Origin: Bacillota bacterium
Lineage (GTDB): Bacteria; Bacillota_A; Clostridia; Lachnospirales; Lachnospiraceae
NCBI GenBank assembly: GCA_023407175.1
Contig: JAEYMU010000007.1
Coordinates: 1 to 64,000 of the forward strand
Reading direction: 5' to 3'
DNA: 64,000 nt
This document shows positions 52,527 through 61,529 of this stretch, one piece after another. How positions within the stretch are numbered: the first letter of the stretch is position 1; the number at the start of each line of letters is the position of its first letter. The position numbers were made by a program, and so were the translations under genes. A model generated the notes under the pieces. That model saw only the letters and a program-made list of their open reading frames with translations, was not told the origin of the DNA and ran no database searches.

Positions 52527-53765
52527 TTACAGGCTGTGAATAAAAAGGCCGCTGCGAAGCTTGGGTTCGAACCAGGTGGATTTGGGAGGCATCAGCTTCC
52601 CTGCATCCGATACGGCAAAAAGCTCCTCAATGGAGGTTGGATACATGGAAAATGCCACTGTCATATCCTCGGCCACACGGCGCTCCAGCTCCTTTAATCC
52701 GCGGATACCGCCAATAAAATCAATCCGTTTATCCGTACGCGGATCGTCAATACCAAGAATCGGTTTCAGAAGATACTCCTGAAGCAGGGACACATCAAGT
52801 GCCGCAACCGGGTCCTTGTCCGTGCATATCCTATCCTTTGCCTTCAGGCAATACCAGCAGTTGTCCAGATACATTCCAAAGCTTGCCTTTTGGGTGGGCG
52901 CAAAGGGCTCTCTGCCTATTTGGGCAAGCTCAAAGTCAGCCTCCAGCCTGTTAAGGAATTCCTCCCTGCTTAGGCCGTTCAAATCTCTGACGGTACGGTT
53001 ATAGGGCATGATCATAAGCTGGTCATGAGGGAATAATACCGACAGGAAATAATTGAATTCCTCTGCACCTGTATATCCCGGATTTTCTTTTCTTCTCTTT
53101 AATCCCACCTTTACAGCGGAGGCTGCCCGGTGATGGCCGTCTGCAATATAGATGCTGTCAATTTCCTCAAAGGAGGCTTTGATTCCGGCAATCCTGTCCT
53201 CCTGTGATATTCTCCATACCCTATGGCTGATTCCGTCAACTGCGGTAAAGCTGTATATGGGAGTCTCCTTCCTGGCATCGGCAACAATTCTACTGATTGT
53301 TTTGTGGGCACGGTAGGCAAGAAAGATCGGCCCGGTCTGCGCATTGCAGGTATCCACATGGTTGATACGGTCTATTTCCTTGTCTTCTCTTGTATTCTCA
53401 TGCTTCTTGATCGTATTGCTTAGATAATCATCAATAGAAGCACAGGCAACCAGTCCTGTCTGGGAACGTCCTTCCATAATCAATTCATAGATATAGTAGC
53501 ATTCCTTTTCCTCGGTAATATAAATACCGTCGCTGATCATTTTCTGTAGCAGTTCCTTCGCCCTAAGATAAACCCTTGAGTCATAGGTATCCACCTCATC
53601 CGGGAAATCTGTTTCCGCACGGTCTACCTTAAGAAAGGACAGAGGCTCTCTTCGTATTTCCTGCTTCGCCTCCTTACGGTTATACACATCGTAGGGTAGG
53701 GCAGCCACTCTGTCTGCAACATCTTCCCTGGGTCTGATACATAAAAATGGTTTTACTGCTGCCAT
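52527..53765 (-). CDS. DUF1015-family protein of the serine operon
   Basis: The 412-residue protein has the DUF1015 motifs AALPYDVYN, SFLKVDRAETDF, KKHENTREDKEIDR and YIADGHHRAASAVK. The family is distantly related to ParB-like serine kinases (SerK/SbnI), and it commonly follows serC-serA in Clostridia, so a role in serine or O-phosphoserine metabolism is plausible. The activity is not established by sequence. Start ATG 53765, SD GGAGAAA. Confidence 0.85.
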   Translation of the reverse strand: MAAVKPFLCIRPREDVADRVAALPYDVYNRKEAKQEIRREPLSFLKVDRAETDFPDEVDTYDSRVYLRAKELLQKMISDGIYITEEKECYYIYELIMEGRSQTGLVACASIDDYLSNTIKKHENTREDKEIDRINHVDTCNAQTGPIFLAYRAHKTISRIVADARKETPIYSFTAVDGISHRVWRISQEDRIAGIKASFEEIDSIYIADGHHRAASAVKVGLKRRKENPGYTGAEEFNYFLSVLFPHDQLMIMPYNRTVRDLNGLSREEFLNRLEADFELAQIGREPFAPTQKASFGMYLDNCWYCLKAKDRICTDKDPVAALDVSLLQEYLLKPILGIDDPRTDKRIDFIGGIRGLKELERRVAEDMTVAFSMYPTSIEELFAVSDAGKLMPPKSTWFEPKLRSGLFIHSL

Positions 53766-53793
53766 AATATTTCTCCAATCTATTACATCAATT

Positions 53794-53823
53794 GGGACAT
53801 AATCATACTTCTGATTATGTCCC
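53794..53823 (-). repeat. 12-bp hairpin between serA and DUF1015 gene
   Basis: Perfect arms GGGACATAATCA / TGATTATGTCCC with a 6-base loop, 12 bases after the serA stop and without a U-run on the operon strand. Acts as an intercistronic structure, not an obvious terminator. Confidence 0.7.
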
Positions 53824-53835
53824 TTTCTCCATTCA

Positions 53836-55014
53836 CTATTTTACAATTCTAACCTTCAATACACCGGGAATTGTAGCCAGTTTTTCAGCCACCTCATTGG
53901 TAATTGTCGTTTCCACATCCAATACACTGTATGCATAATCGCCTCTGCTCTTATTTACCATATCCGTAATATTGACATTAACGGAAGAGAAGGCACCGGT
54001 AAACTGTGTCAGCATATTCGGAATGTTCTTGTGACAGATGGCAATTCGCCCTGCCGTTGTGCAGACACCTGCGTCACAGTTAGGGTAATTTACGGAATTC
54101 TTGATATTGCCGTTCTCCATGTAATCCCTAAGCTGCTTCACTGCCATTACCGCACAGTTATCCTCGGATTCCTCGGTGGAAGCGCCCAGATGGGGAATTG
54201 CAATAACCCCTTCCATATTCGCTGTCTTCGCATTCGGGAAATCTGTTACATAGCGTGCAATCTTCCCGGATTTTAAAGCCACTTCAATATCGGCATCATT
54301 TACCAGAAGGTCTCTGGCGAAGTTCAGGATAATCACTCCGTCCTTCATCTTGGAGATAGCTTCGGCGTTAATCATTTCCTTCGTGTTCACATTCGGGTCC
54401 GTATCCTCGATCAATGGTGTATGTACTGTAATATAGTCACATTCTCTGTAAATCTCATCCCTTGTCTTTACATGAACTACATCACGGGAAAGGTTCCAGG
54501 CATTGTCTACGGAGATGAAGGGGTCGTTCCCGTATACTGTCATGCCAAGGCGGTTTGCTGTATTAGCAACCAATACGCCGATGGCTCCAAGACCGATAAC
54601 GCCTAATTTCTTTCCCTGGATTTCTTTGCCTGCAAATTTGCCTTTTCCCTTTTCCACTAATTTTGCAACGGAAGGGTCCTCCTTAATCGTCTGAACCCAG
54701 TTGATACCGCCTACAATATCACGGGAGGCTAACATCAGACCTGCAATTACCAGTTCCTTCACACCGTTGGCATTGGCACCGGGAGTATTGAATACGACAA
54801 TACCCTTCTCGGCACATTTCTCCAAAGGTATATTATTAACACCGGCACCTGCTCTTGCAATCGCTTTCAGATTGCTGCCAAATTCCATATCATGCATTGC
54901 CGCGCTGCGGACCAAAATCACATCCGCCTCATTGATATCCTCAACTTTATCATATTCCTCTGTGAATATATTCAAACCTATCCCGGCTATGGGATTAAGA
55001 CAATTATATTTCAT
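53836..55014 (-). CDS. serA: D-3-phosphoglycerate dehydrogenase
   Basis: First committed enzyme of serine synthesis, NAD-dependent. At 392 residues: RAGAGVNNIP, GVIGLGAIGVLVANTANRLG (NAD site), LNFARDLLVN (substrate Arg), AIPHLGASTEESE (catalytic His) and a C-terminal ACT domain (VNITDMVNKSRGDYAYSVLDVE) that normally senses serine. Start ATG 55014, SD GCGAGGA inside repeat family 3. Lies between serC and the DUF1015 gene. Confidence 0.96.
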   Translation of the reverse strand: MKYNCLNPIAGIGLNIFTEEYDKVEDINEADVILVRSAAMHDMEFGSNLKAIARAGAGVNNIPLEKCAEKGIVVFNTPGANANGVKELVIAGLMLASRDIVGGINWVQTIKEDPSVAKLVEKGKGKFAGKEIQGKKLGVIGLGAIGVLVANTANRLGMTVYGNDPFISVDNAWNLSRDVVHVKTRDEIYRECDYITVHTPLIEDTDPNVNTKEMINAEAISKMKDGVIILNFARDLLVNDADIEVALKSGKIARYVTDFPNAKTANMEGVIAIPHLGASTEESEDNCAVMAVKQLRDYMENGNIKNSVNYPNCDAGVCTTAGRIAICHKNIPNMLTQFTGAFSSVNVNITDMVNKSRGDYAYSVLDVETTITNEVAEKLATIPGVLKVRIVK

Positions 55015-55020
55015 GTTTAT

Positions 55021-55046
55021 CCTCGCATTCCGCCGCCTTCGGCAAC
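55021..55046 (-). repeat. 17-bp SD-bearing repeat, family 3 (serA leader)
   Basis: CCTCGCATTCCGCCGCC (55021-55037) is identical to 44485-44501 and, as there, is followed by three bases and GGCA. mRNA-sense GCGAGG is the serA SD. Confidence 0.8.
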
Positions 55047-55050
55047 ATAA

Positions 55051-55128
55051 AGTTTGAAAGTACCTTTCAAACTATTTATTGAAGCAGTATCACAAGCAAA
55101 GCTTGTGATATGCACGGGTGTAAATATG
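55051..55128 (+). repeat. Two-hairpin element, copy C, inverted relative to its operon
   Basis: Plus strand: AGTTTGAAAG-TAC-CTTTCAAACT, ATTTATTG, GTATCACAAGC/GCTTGTGATATGC hairpin, then CGGGTGTAAATATG. The flanking serC and serA genes are on the minus strand, so unlike copies A and B its SD-like end points the wrong way and cannot serve serA. It therefore behaves as a discrete insertable unit. Confidence 0.9.
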
Positions 55129-55149
55129 ATTCATTCCCAGCCATCCGGC

Positions 55150-56235
55150 TTATTTTGTATTCTCAGCCTCGAACTTCTTCATGAATTCAACCAGCTTCTC
55201 AACGCCCTCAATCGGCATAGCATTATAGATGCTCGCTCTCATTCCGCCTACGGTTCTGTGGCCCTTCAGGTTCTCAAAGCCTACTGCCTTTGCTTCCTTG
55301 ACAAACTTGGCATCCAGCTCCTCGTTACCGGTTACAAAAGGAACATTCATTAAGGAACGGTCCTCCTTCACAACGGTACCATGGAACATCTTGCTTTCAT
55401 CCAGATAATCATAGAGGATTTTAGCCTTTTTCTCATTATGAGCCTTCATTGTCTCAAGACCGCCCAGATTCTTAATCCACTTGAATACCTTGCCGCAGAC
55501 ATAGATACCATAGGCCGGAGGTGTATTATATAAGGAATGCTCATCTGCATGAATTTTATATTTCATCATGGTTGGTGTTCCGGGAAGGGTATCCTCTGTG
55601 ATCAGGTCCTTGCGGATGATTACAATTACAACACCTGCAGGTCCGATGTTCTTTTGAACACCGCCGTAGATAACTCCGTATTTGGTAACATCAACGGGCT
55701 CGGATAAGAAACAGGAGGAAACGTCAGCTACCAACGGCTTGCCCTTTGTATTGGGAAGCTTCCAGAATTTCGTTCCATAGATTGTATTGTTCTCACAAAT
55801 ATAAACATAATCAGCATTTTCAGAAATCGGAAGATCGGAACAATCCGGAATGTAGGAGAATGTCTTATCTGCGGAGGATGCTACTGCGTTTGCAGTACCA
55901 TAAATTTTTGCTTCCTGATAAGCCTTCTTTGCCCACTGACCGGTAATAATGTAATCTGCTACCTTGTTCTTCATTAAATTCATGGGAATTGCGGCAAACT
56001 GCAGCGAAGCACCGCCCTGTAAGAAAAGTACTTCATAATTGTCGGGAATGTTCATTAATTCCCTTAAATCCTTCTCTGCTTCCTGGATGATTGCTTCATA
56101 AGCCTTGGACCTATGGCTCATCTCCATAACAGACATCCCTGTACCCCTGTAGTTAAGCATTTCATCTGCTGCTTCCTGTAATACCTCTACCGGCAACATC
56201 GCCGGTCCGGCCGAAAAATTATAAATTCTTCCCAC
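55150..56235 (-). CDS. serC: Phosphoserine aminotransferase
   Basis: PLP enzyme, converts 3-phosphohydroxypyruvate to phosphoserine. 361 residues from GTG 56235 (SD AAGGAGG), which gives the family's usual start RIYNFSAGPAMLP; the ATG at 56253 overlaps the SD. The PLP Lys is in GGVQKNIGPAG; also NNTIYGT and KGHRTVGGMRASIYN. First gene of serC-serA-DUF1015. Confidence 0.96.
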   Translation of the reverse strand: MGRIYNFSAGPAMLPVEVLQEAADEMLNYRGTGMSVMEMSHRSKAYEAIIQEAEKDLRELMNIPDNYEVLFLQGGASLQFAAIPMNLMKNKVADYIITGQWAKKAYQEAKIYGTANAVASSADKTFSYIPDCSDLPISENADYVYICENNTIYGTKFWKLPNTKGKPLVADVSSCFLSEPVDVTKYGVIYGGVQKNIGPAGVVIVIIRKDLITEDTLPGTPTMMKYKIHADEHSLYNTPPAYGIYVCGKVFKWIKNLGGLETMKAHNEKKAKILYDYLDESKMFHGTVVKEDRSLMNVPFVTGNEELDAKFVKEAKAVGFENLKGHRTVGGMRASIYNAMPIEGVEKLVEFMKKFEAENTK

Positions 56236-56289
56236 TATTCCATCCTCCTTCATTTATTTTACACTGACAATACATGCTGCCAAAATAGT

Positions 56290-56315
56290 GTGAATTATGC
56301 TTTTTTATAATTCAC
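56290..56315 (-). repeat. Hairpin upstream of serC, shared with element D
   Basis: GTGAATTA / TAATTCAC with the loop TGCTTTTTTA. The GTGTGAATTATGCTTTT sequence is also the first hairpin of element D (16898-16924), showing that elements are built from exchangeable hairpin modules. Confidence 0.7.
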
Positions 56316-56517
56316 AGATACCTACTCCAACACAGTAAAGCATAATTTTAATTATAGAACTATGTTATTTTTTTGTCAATTTATTTATGGCAATCCTTTG
56401 AATAAGAAGCCCTTATAAATGCTTTATTTTTGTTCTTATTACAGCATATTTTAAAATTGTATTAATTTATTGTTATTTTTTATACTGGCTCCCCTATACC
56501 GCCTTTTGCGGACGGTA

Positions 56518-58197
56518 CTATTTATTATTCAGGTCCTCTTCCGTAAACACCTCTTCAATAGGGGCACCCGGAGCCACCATCGGCCATACCTTATCATCGC
56601 TGTCAATAACGCATTCAATCAGTACGGGCTGCTTTAGGGCAATTGCCTCCCGGAATACACCCTCCACCTCTTCCGCTTTGGTGATACGGTAAGCCCTGGC
56701 ACCCATTGCCTCGGCTAATTTCACAAAATCCACCTTATCGCGAAGATTCGTATTCGAATATCTCTTGTCATAAAAGAGAGTCTGCCACTGGCGCACCATA
56801 CCGAGTACATGATTGTTGAAGACGACCTCGATAATAGGAATATCATATCTGGTAGCCGTTGCAAGCTCATTCATATTCATACGAAAGCAGCCGTCACCGG
56901 CAATATTGAATACCAATTGATCGGGCATGCCGACCTTTGCGCCGATACAGGCTCCAAGACCGTAGCCCATCGTACCTAAGCCGCCAGAGGTTATAAAGGT
57001 TCTCGGCCTTGTGTATTTATAAAACTGTGCCGCCCACATCTGGTGCTGGCCAACCTCGGTCGTGATAATTGCGTCACCGCCTGTCAGCTCATAAATCTTT
57101 TCCATAATATATGGGCCTGTTAAAGCTTCCTTATTATATTTGAGCGGATATTTCTCATTCAGATCGATTATATGCTCCACCCATTCCTTATGATTCTGCT
57201 GTTTAAGGGACTCATTCAGTTTTTGCAGTACCTGTCCTACATCTCCGACCAGGCTGTAGTAAGCTGCTACATTCTTATTGATTTCAGCCGGATCAACGTC
57301 AATGTGAAGGATTCTGGCATGCTTTGCAAATTTCTTGGCATTCCCGATTACCCTATCCGAAAATCTGGCACCGATTGCAATTAGTAAATCGCATTCGGTC
57401 ACTCCCAGATTGGAGGCCTTGGTGCCATGCATTCCAAGCATTCCCGTATAGCGGATATCTGTTCCGTCATAGGCTCCTTTACCCATCAGGGTATCGCAGA
57501 CCGGAGCATCCACCAGGGCTACAAACCTGGATAGTTCCTCGTAGGCCTGGGAGGTAACCGCACCGCCCCCGATAAAAACAAAGGGCTTCTTTGCATGGCT
57601 GATTAATTCGATTGCTCCCTGCACCTCTTCCTCGGACAGCTCATCTGAAGCATTCCGGGAAGGAACAGGTTCTGCCTTACTGTATTTTGTCTTTGCCGCC
57701 GTGATATCCTTTGGTATATCCACCAGCACCGGCCCCGGTCTTCCCGATCTGGCAATACGGAAAGCCTTGCGGATGGTCTCAGCCAGCTTTGTAACATCCT
57801 TCACAATATAATTATGCTTTGTTATCGGCATCGTAACTCCGGCAATATCGATCTCCTGGAAGGAATCCCTGCCCAGCAGACCAACTGCCACATTACAGGT
57901 GATTGCAACCATTGGGATACTGTCCATATATGCGGTAGCAATCCCGGTAACAAGATTGGTCGAACCGGGCCCGGAGGTTGCCATACAGACACCTACCTTA
58001 CCGGTTGCCCTCGCATAGCCGTCCGCTGCATGGGAAGCTCCCTGCTCATGGGAAGTCAGAATATGTCTAATTTCCTTACTGTGCTTATATAATTCATCAT
58101 AAATGTTTAAAATCGTGCCGCCGGGATACCCAAATACAGTATCCACTCCCTGCTCCTTTAAACATTCGATTACGATCTGTGCTCCTGTTAATTCCAT
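56518..58197 (-). CDS. ilvB: Acetolactate synthase, catalytic subunit
   Basis: ThDP- and FAD-dependent enzyme, condenses pyruvate for valine/leucine and with 2-oxobutyrate for isoleucine. 559 residues: GYPGGTILNIYDEL, SHEQGASHAADGYARATG (catalytic Glu), ATSGPGSTNLVTGIATA, the ThDP motif GDGCFRMNMNELATA and NNHVLGMVRQWQ. Start ATG 58197, SD GGAG of element F. No regulatory subunit (ilvN/ilvH) or ilvC is adjacent. Confidence 0.96.
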   Translation of the reverse strand: MELTGAQIVIECLKEQGVDTVFGYPGGTILNIYDELYKHSKEIRHILTSHEQGASHAADGYARATGKVGVCMATSGPGSTNLVTGIATAYMDSIPMVAITCNVAVGLLGRDSFQEIDIAGVTMPITKHNYIVKDVTKLAETIRKAFRIARSGRPGPVLVDIPKDITAAKTKYSKAEPVPSRNASDELSEEEVQGAIELISHAKKPFVFIGGGAVTSQAYEELSRFVALVDAPVCDTLMGKGAYDGTDIRYTGMLGMHGTKASNLGVTECDLLIAIGARFSDRVIGNAKKFAKHARILHIDVDPAEINKNVAAYYSLVGDVGQVLQKLNESLKQQNHKEWVEHIIDLNEKYPLKYNKEALTGPYIMEKIYELTGGDAIITTEVGQHQMWAAQFYKYTRPRTFITSGGLGTMGYGLGACIGAKVGMPDQLVFNIAGDGCFRMNMNELATATRYDIPIIEVVFNNHVLGMVRQWQTLFYDKRYSNTNLRDKVDFVKLAEAMGARAYRITKAEEVEGVFREAIALKQPVLIECVIDSDDKVWPMVAPGAPIEEVFTEEDLNNK

Positions 58198-58203
58198 CCA
58201 CAC

Positions 58204-58254
58204 TCTCCATTCTGCTGAAAACCCGTAAATTTGGGTGTCAGTACAAATTTATCG
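58204..58254 (-). repeat. Intercistronic hairpin element, family 2, copy F
   Basis: mRNA sense: ATAAATTTG / CAAATTTAC arms (58225-58252), ACGGGTTTTC and GCAGAATGGAG, the ilvB SD. Seven-plus bases of stem and the tail match copies D and E. Confidence 0.85.
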
Positions 58255-58259
58255 TTCGA

Positions 58260-59951
58260 TTAATTTGCAGACGATAGGCCATTCCCCTTCGGTATTTCAA
58301 GAATTGCTCCACGGTTACCGCTTGTTACCATCGCAACATAGCGGGACAGGTATCCTGTCGTAATCTTCGGCTCTCTCGGCTGCCATTTTGCTCTTCTGGC
58401 TGCAAGCTCCTCGTCTGATATGACAAAATTCAGGGAATTGGCGTTAATATCGATTTGGATGATATCGCCTTCCTCTACCAGCGCAATATTTCCTCCGACT
58501 GCTGCTTCCGGTGATACATGGCCGATACAGGCTCCTCTCGAGGCTCCTGAGAAGCGTCCGTCTGTAATCAAGGCCACGGAGGAGCCCAGTCCCATACCCA
58601 TAATTGCACTGGTGGGATTTAGCATCTCTCTCATACCAGGTCCGCCCTTGGGTCCCTCATAGCGAATTACTACAACGTCACCGGATACGATCTTTCCGCC
58701 CTTAATTGCTGTAATTGCATCCTCCTCACAGTCAAATACCCTGGCAGGACCTTCGTGCTTCAGCATCTCGGGTGCAACCGCAGAGCGTTTTACCACACCG
58801 GAGTCCGGTGCAAGATTTCCCTTTAATATTGCGATACCGCCGGTTTGAGTGTAGGGGTTCTCCACCGGCCTGATTACCTCGGGATCTAAATTGAAGGCAT
58901 TCTTTATATTCTCACCGACCGTCTTTCCTGTTGCGGTAATCAGCTCTGTATTCAAAAGCCCCTTCTTATTTAATTCGTTCATTACGGCATAAACTCCGCC
59001 TGCCTCATTCAAATCTTCCATATAAGTATGTCCTGCGGGAGCCAGATGACACAGGTTCGGCGTTTTTGCACTTACTTCGTTTGCTATATCGATGTTAAGG
59101 TCAAAGCCAACCTCATGAGCGATGGCAGGAAGATGCAGCATCGTATTGGTGGAGCAGCCAAGCGCCATATCCACGGTCAGAGCATTCATAAAGGCCTCTT
59201 TGGTCATGATATCCCTGGGTCTGATATTCTTTTCAAGCAGTTCCATAATTTTCATGCCGGCATGCTTAGCCAGTCTGATTCGCTCCGAATATACCGCCGG
59301 AATCGTACCATTTCCCTTAAGTCCCATGCCGATTGCTTCCGTCAGACAATTCATGGAATTGGCTGTATACATTCCTGAGCAGGAGCCGCAGGTAGCACAT
59401 GCCTTATTCTCATATTCCTCCACCTCTTCCTCCGTCAGATTGCCGGCTGCATAAGCACCAACCGCTTCAAACAGGGAAGATAAGCTTGTCTTGCTACCCT
59501 TTACACGACCTGCCAGCATAGGCCCGCCGCTTACGAAAATAGTTGGGATGTTAAGTCTTGCCGCCGCCATTAACAGCCCCGGAACATTTTTATCACAGTT
59601 CGGTACCATAACCAGGGCATCAAACTGGTGGGCCATCGCCATAGCCTCCGTGGAATCGGCGATCAGATCTCGCGTTACCAGAGAATACTTCATGCCCTGA
59701 TGTCCCATAGCAATACCATCACAGACTGCAATCGCGGGGAATACGATGGGGGTGCCTCCCGCCATTGCAACACCAAGCCTTACCGCATCGACAATTTTAT
59801 CCAGATTCATATGTCCCGGCACGATTTCATTATAGGAGCTTACAATACCGATGAGCGGTTTCTTAAGCTCTTCCTTCGTAAGTCCCAAAGCATTAAATAA
59901 TGACCTGTGCGGGGCCTGCTGCATTCCGGTTTTTACTGCGTCACTTCTCAT
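58260..59951 (-). CDS. ilvD: Dihydroxy-acid dehydratase
   Basis: Fe-S enzyme of branched-chain amino acid synthesis. 563 residues; cluster Cys in [11 protein letters not shown] and [18 protein letters not shown]; also GGPMLAG and [19 protein letters not shown] use ATG 59951; GTG 59960 is equally possible because AAGGAAAAG lies before it. The first gene of ilvD-ilvB, with a leader that contains an intrinsic terminator. Confidence 0.96.
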   Translation of the reverse strand: MRSDAVKTGMQQAPHRSLFNALGLTKEELKKPLIGIVSSYNEIVPGHMNLDKIVDAVRLGVAMAGGTPIVFPAIAVCDGIAMGHQGMKYSLVTRDLIADSTEAMAMAHQFDALVMVPNCDKNVPGLLMAAARLNIPTIFVSGGPMLAGRVKGSKTSLSSLFEAVGAYAAGNLTEEEVEEYENKACATCGSCSGMYTANSMNCLTEAIGMGLKGNGTIPAVYSERIRLAKHAGMKIMELLEKNIRPRDIMTKEAFMNALTVDMALGCSTNTMLHLPAIAHEVGFDLNIDIANEVSAKTPNLCHLAPAGHTYMEDLNEAGGVYAVMNELNKKGLLNTELITATGKTVGENIKNAFNLDPEVIRPVENPYTQTGGIAILKGNLAPDSGVVKRSAVAPEMLKHEGPARVFDCEEDAITAIKGGKIVSGDVVVIRYEGPKGGPGMREMLNPTSAIMGMGLGSSVALITDGRFSGASRGACIGHVSPEAAVGGNIALVEEGDIIQIDINANSLNFVISDEELAARRAKWQPREPKITTGYLSRYVAMVTSGNRGAILEIPKGNGLSSAN

Positions 59952-59996
59952 CCTAATCACCTTTTCCTTCTATATTAAAATAATATTTTGATCACT

Positions 59997-60082
59997 ATAA
60001 AAAAATCGCCCATGAGGCGAAAGCAATCCGGTACTCCCTCGTCCCGTATCCGATAAAATATACAGGTATATCATTTTCATAG
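59997..60082 (-). promoter_or_regulatory. ilvD leader RNA with intrinsic terminator
   Basis: From the predicted start near 60082 the leader is about 85 bases. It contains an imperfect hairpin (ATCGGATAC ... GTACCGGAT, loop GGGACGAGGGA), then a terminator stem TCGCC-TCATG-GGCGA (60006-60020) followed by seven U residues, all about 45 bases before the ilvD start. This is the layout of an attenuator or a short riboswitch. It lacks T-box length. The conserved-looking GGACGAGG and GUACC pieces remind me of ykkC-type aptamers (a subclass senses ppGpp upstream of ilv genes), but I cannot assign a class. Confidence 0.6.
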
Positions 60083-60088
60083 TACAAT

Positions 60089-60117
60089 ATATTAAAGTAT
60101 TTCTACATAAAAATCAA
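60089..60117 (-). promoter_or_regulatory. Promoter of ilvD
   Basis: Minus strand TTGATT (60117-60112), 17-base spacer, TAATAT (60094-60089). Confidence 0.75.
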
Positions 60118-60228
60118 TGTCTAAATATAATTTTCTGATTTGCACAGAATATATGACAGGATAAGTCCTATTTTTTATTTTATATGCATTTTTTTAGAGC
60201 AGGTTTTACCCTATTAGCAGTCTCATTT

Positions 60229-60296
60229 TTTACATCTTTTTACATATTAATTGTGCAGAATTTTACATTAAAAACCTTATGTGAAATCTATGTAAA
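60229..60296 (+). promoter_or_regulatory. Pho-box-like repeats
   Basis: TTTACA occurs at 60229, 60239 and 60262 (spacing 10 and 23, about one and two helical turns), with TGTAAA on the same strand at 60291 and 60355. This resembles the TTHACA direct repeats bound by PhoP/PhoB in Firmicutes. It lies upstream of the phosphate transporter, as expected for phosphate control. Confidence 0.5.
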
Positions 60297-60366
60297 ATCG
60301 GGGTAAAATCTATTTCATATCCACCTTATGTATGCAAAGTTCATGAAAAAATCATGTAAATTATCA

Positions 60367-60395
60367 TTGCGCATGTCTTTTATTCGTGTTAAGAT
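60367..60395 (+). promoter_or_regulatory. Probable pit promoter
   Basis: TTGCGC (60367-60372), 17-base spacer, TAAGAT (60390-60395), about 70 bases upstream of the start codon. Confidence 0.5.
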
Positions 60396-60464
60396 TGCTA
60401 TGGTTGACTACCCTTATGAAGAAAAATTTATTCACAAATTTTGAGTTTTTTAGGAGGAACAATT

Positions 60465-61505
60465 ATGGGTTTAGCAGATTTCCTGCAGGAAATAACCTCA
60501 AACCACACTCTGCTTATCACAGTTTTGCTGGTCCTTGGTGTTATCCTGGTAAATGGTTGGACGGATGCCCCGAATGCTATTGCAACCTGTGTTTCAACAC
60601 GAGCAATCAGACCAAAGCCGGCGGTTGCCATGGCGGCGGTTTTTAATTTCCTGGGTGTATTGGTCATGACATATTTTCATAAAGAAGTTGCTTATACTAT
60701 TATGAAAATGGTTGATTTCGGTAATGACTATGGCAATGCCCAGATTGCATTATGTGCGGCATTATTTGCCATTGTGGTCTGGGCTACGGCAGCCTGGGCC
60801 TTTGGTATTCCTACCAGCGAGTCCCACGCTTTAATTGCCGGTGTAACTGGAGCAGCCATTGCCATACAGGGCGGTAAGGGCATTAACTGGAGTGAGTGGA
60901 GCAAGGTTATCTATGGGCTTGTGTTATCCACTGTATTAGGCTTTGTTCTCGGATTTATCCTCACAAAAGTAATCGCCTCCTTATCCAAAAACCTGGACAG
61001 GCGTAAAGCCAATAATGTCTTCTCCAAGGCACAGATTTTCGGAGGTGCTACCATGGCTTTTATGCATGGCGCACAGGATGGTCAGAAATTCATGGGTGTA
61101 TTCCTGCTCGGTACTTTCCTTGCCAGAGGCTCCGGTGATACAAACTTCTCGATTCCGCTTTGGTTAATGGTTCTATGTTCAGCGGTTATGGCACTTGGTA
61201 CCTCAATCGGCGGTTATAAAATCATTAAGACAGTCGGCATGGGCATGGTTAAGTTAAGCCCCTTTGAAGGCTTTGCAGCAGATGCCACTGCAACCATTAG
61301 CTTATTTCTGGCAACTGTCAATGGTCTTCCCGTAAGTACAACCCATACGAAGACAACAGCAATTATGGGTGTCGGCGCCTCCAAAAGGCTTTCAAATGTT
61401 AATTGGGGAGTTGTAAGAGAAATGGTGGCCGCATGGGTATTGACCTTCCCCGGCTGCGGTTTGTTAGGATTTCTTATGTCTTATGTGTTTATGAAATTAT
61501 TATAA
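60465..61505 (+). CDS. pit: Pit-family inorganic phosphate transporter
   Basis: Low-affinity phosphate/cation symporter of 346 residues with about ten transmembrane helices. Two inverted signature regions: WTDAPNAIATCVSTRAI and TESHAL near the N-half, HGAQDGQKFMG and STTHTKTTAIMG near the C-half. Start ATG 60465, SD AGGAGG; the frame to 60441 overlaps the SD. The DUF47 partner follows in the same transcript. Confidence 0.94.
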   Translation: MGLADFLQEITSNHTLLITVLLVLGVILVNGWTDAPNAIATCVSTRAIRPKPAVAMAAVFNFLGVLVMTYFHKEVAYTIMKMVDFGNDYGNAQIALCAALFAIVVWATAAWAFGIPTSESHALIAGVTGAAIAIQGGKGINWSEWSKVIYGLVLSTVLGFVLGFILTKVIASLSKNLDRRKANNVFSKAQIFGGATMAFMHGAQDGQKFMGVFLLGTFLARGSGDTNFSIPLWLMVLCSAVMALGTSIGGYKIIKTVGMGMVKLSPFEGFAADATATISLFLATVNGLPVSTTHTKTTAIMGVGASKRLSNVNWGVVREMVAAWVLTFPGCGLLGFLMSYVFMKLL

Positions 61506-61529
61506 TAATAAGGAAGGAAGTATACTGAT

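Larger units (their letters stand above)
60118..60464. other. 347-bp divergent gap between ilvD and pit
   Basis: Apart from the ilvD promoter at its edge, this region holds repeated TTTACA/TGTAAA hexamers (separate entry) and the pit promoter and SD. No gene is supported. Confidence 0.6.

Noticed and set aside
55054..55353. 99-codon plus-strand frame over the serC 3' end
   Set aside because: Its start lies in repeat copy C and it then runs antisense to serC; it is an artefact of the inverted element, which carries its own SD-like end and ATG.
59997..60117. T-box leader for branched-chain amino acids upstream of ilvD
   Set aside because: The transcript before the terminator is only about 85 bases, with no specifier loop or full AGGGTGGNACC T-box sequence.
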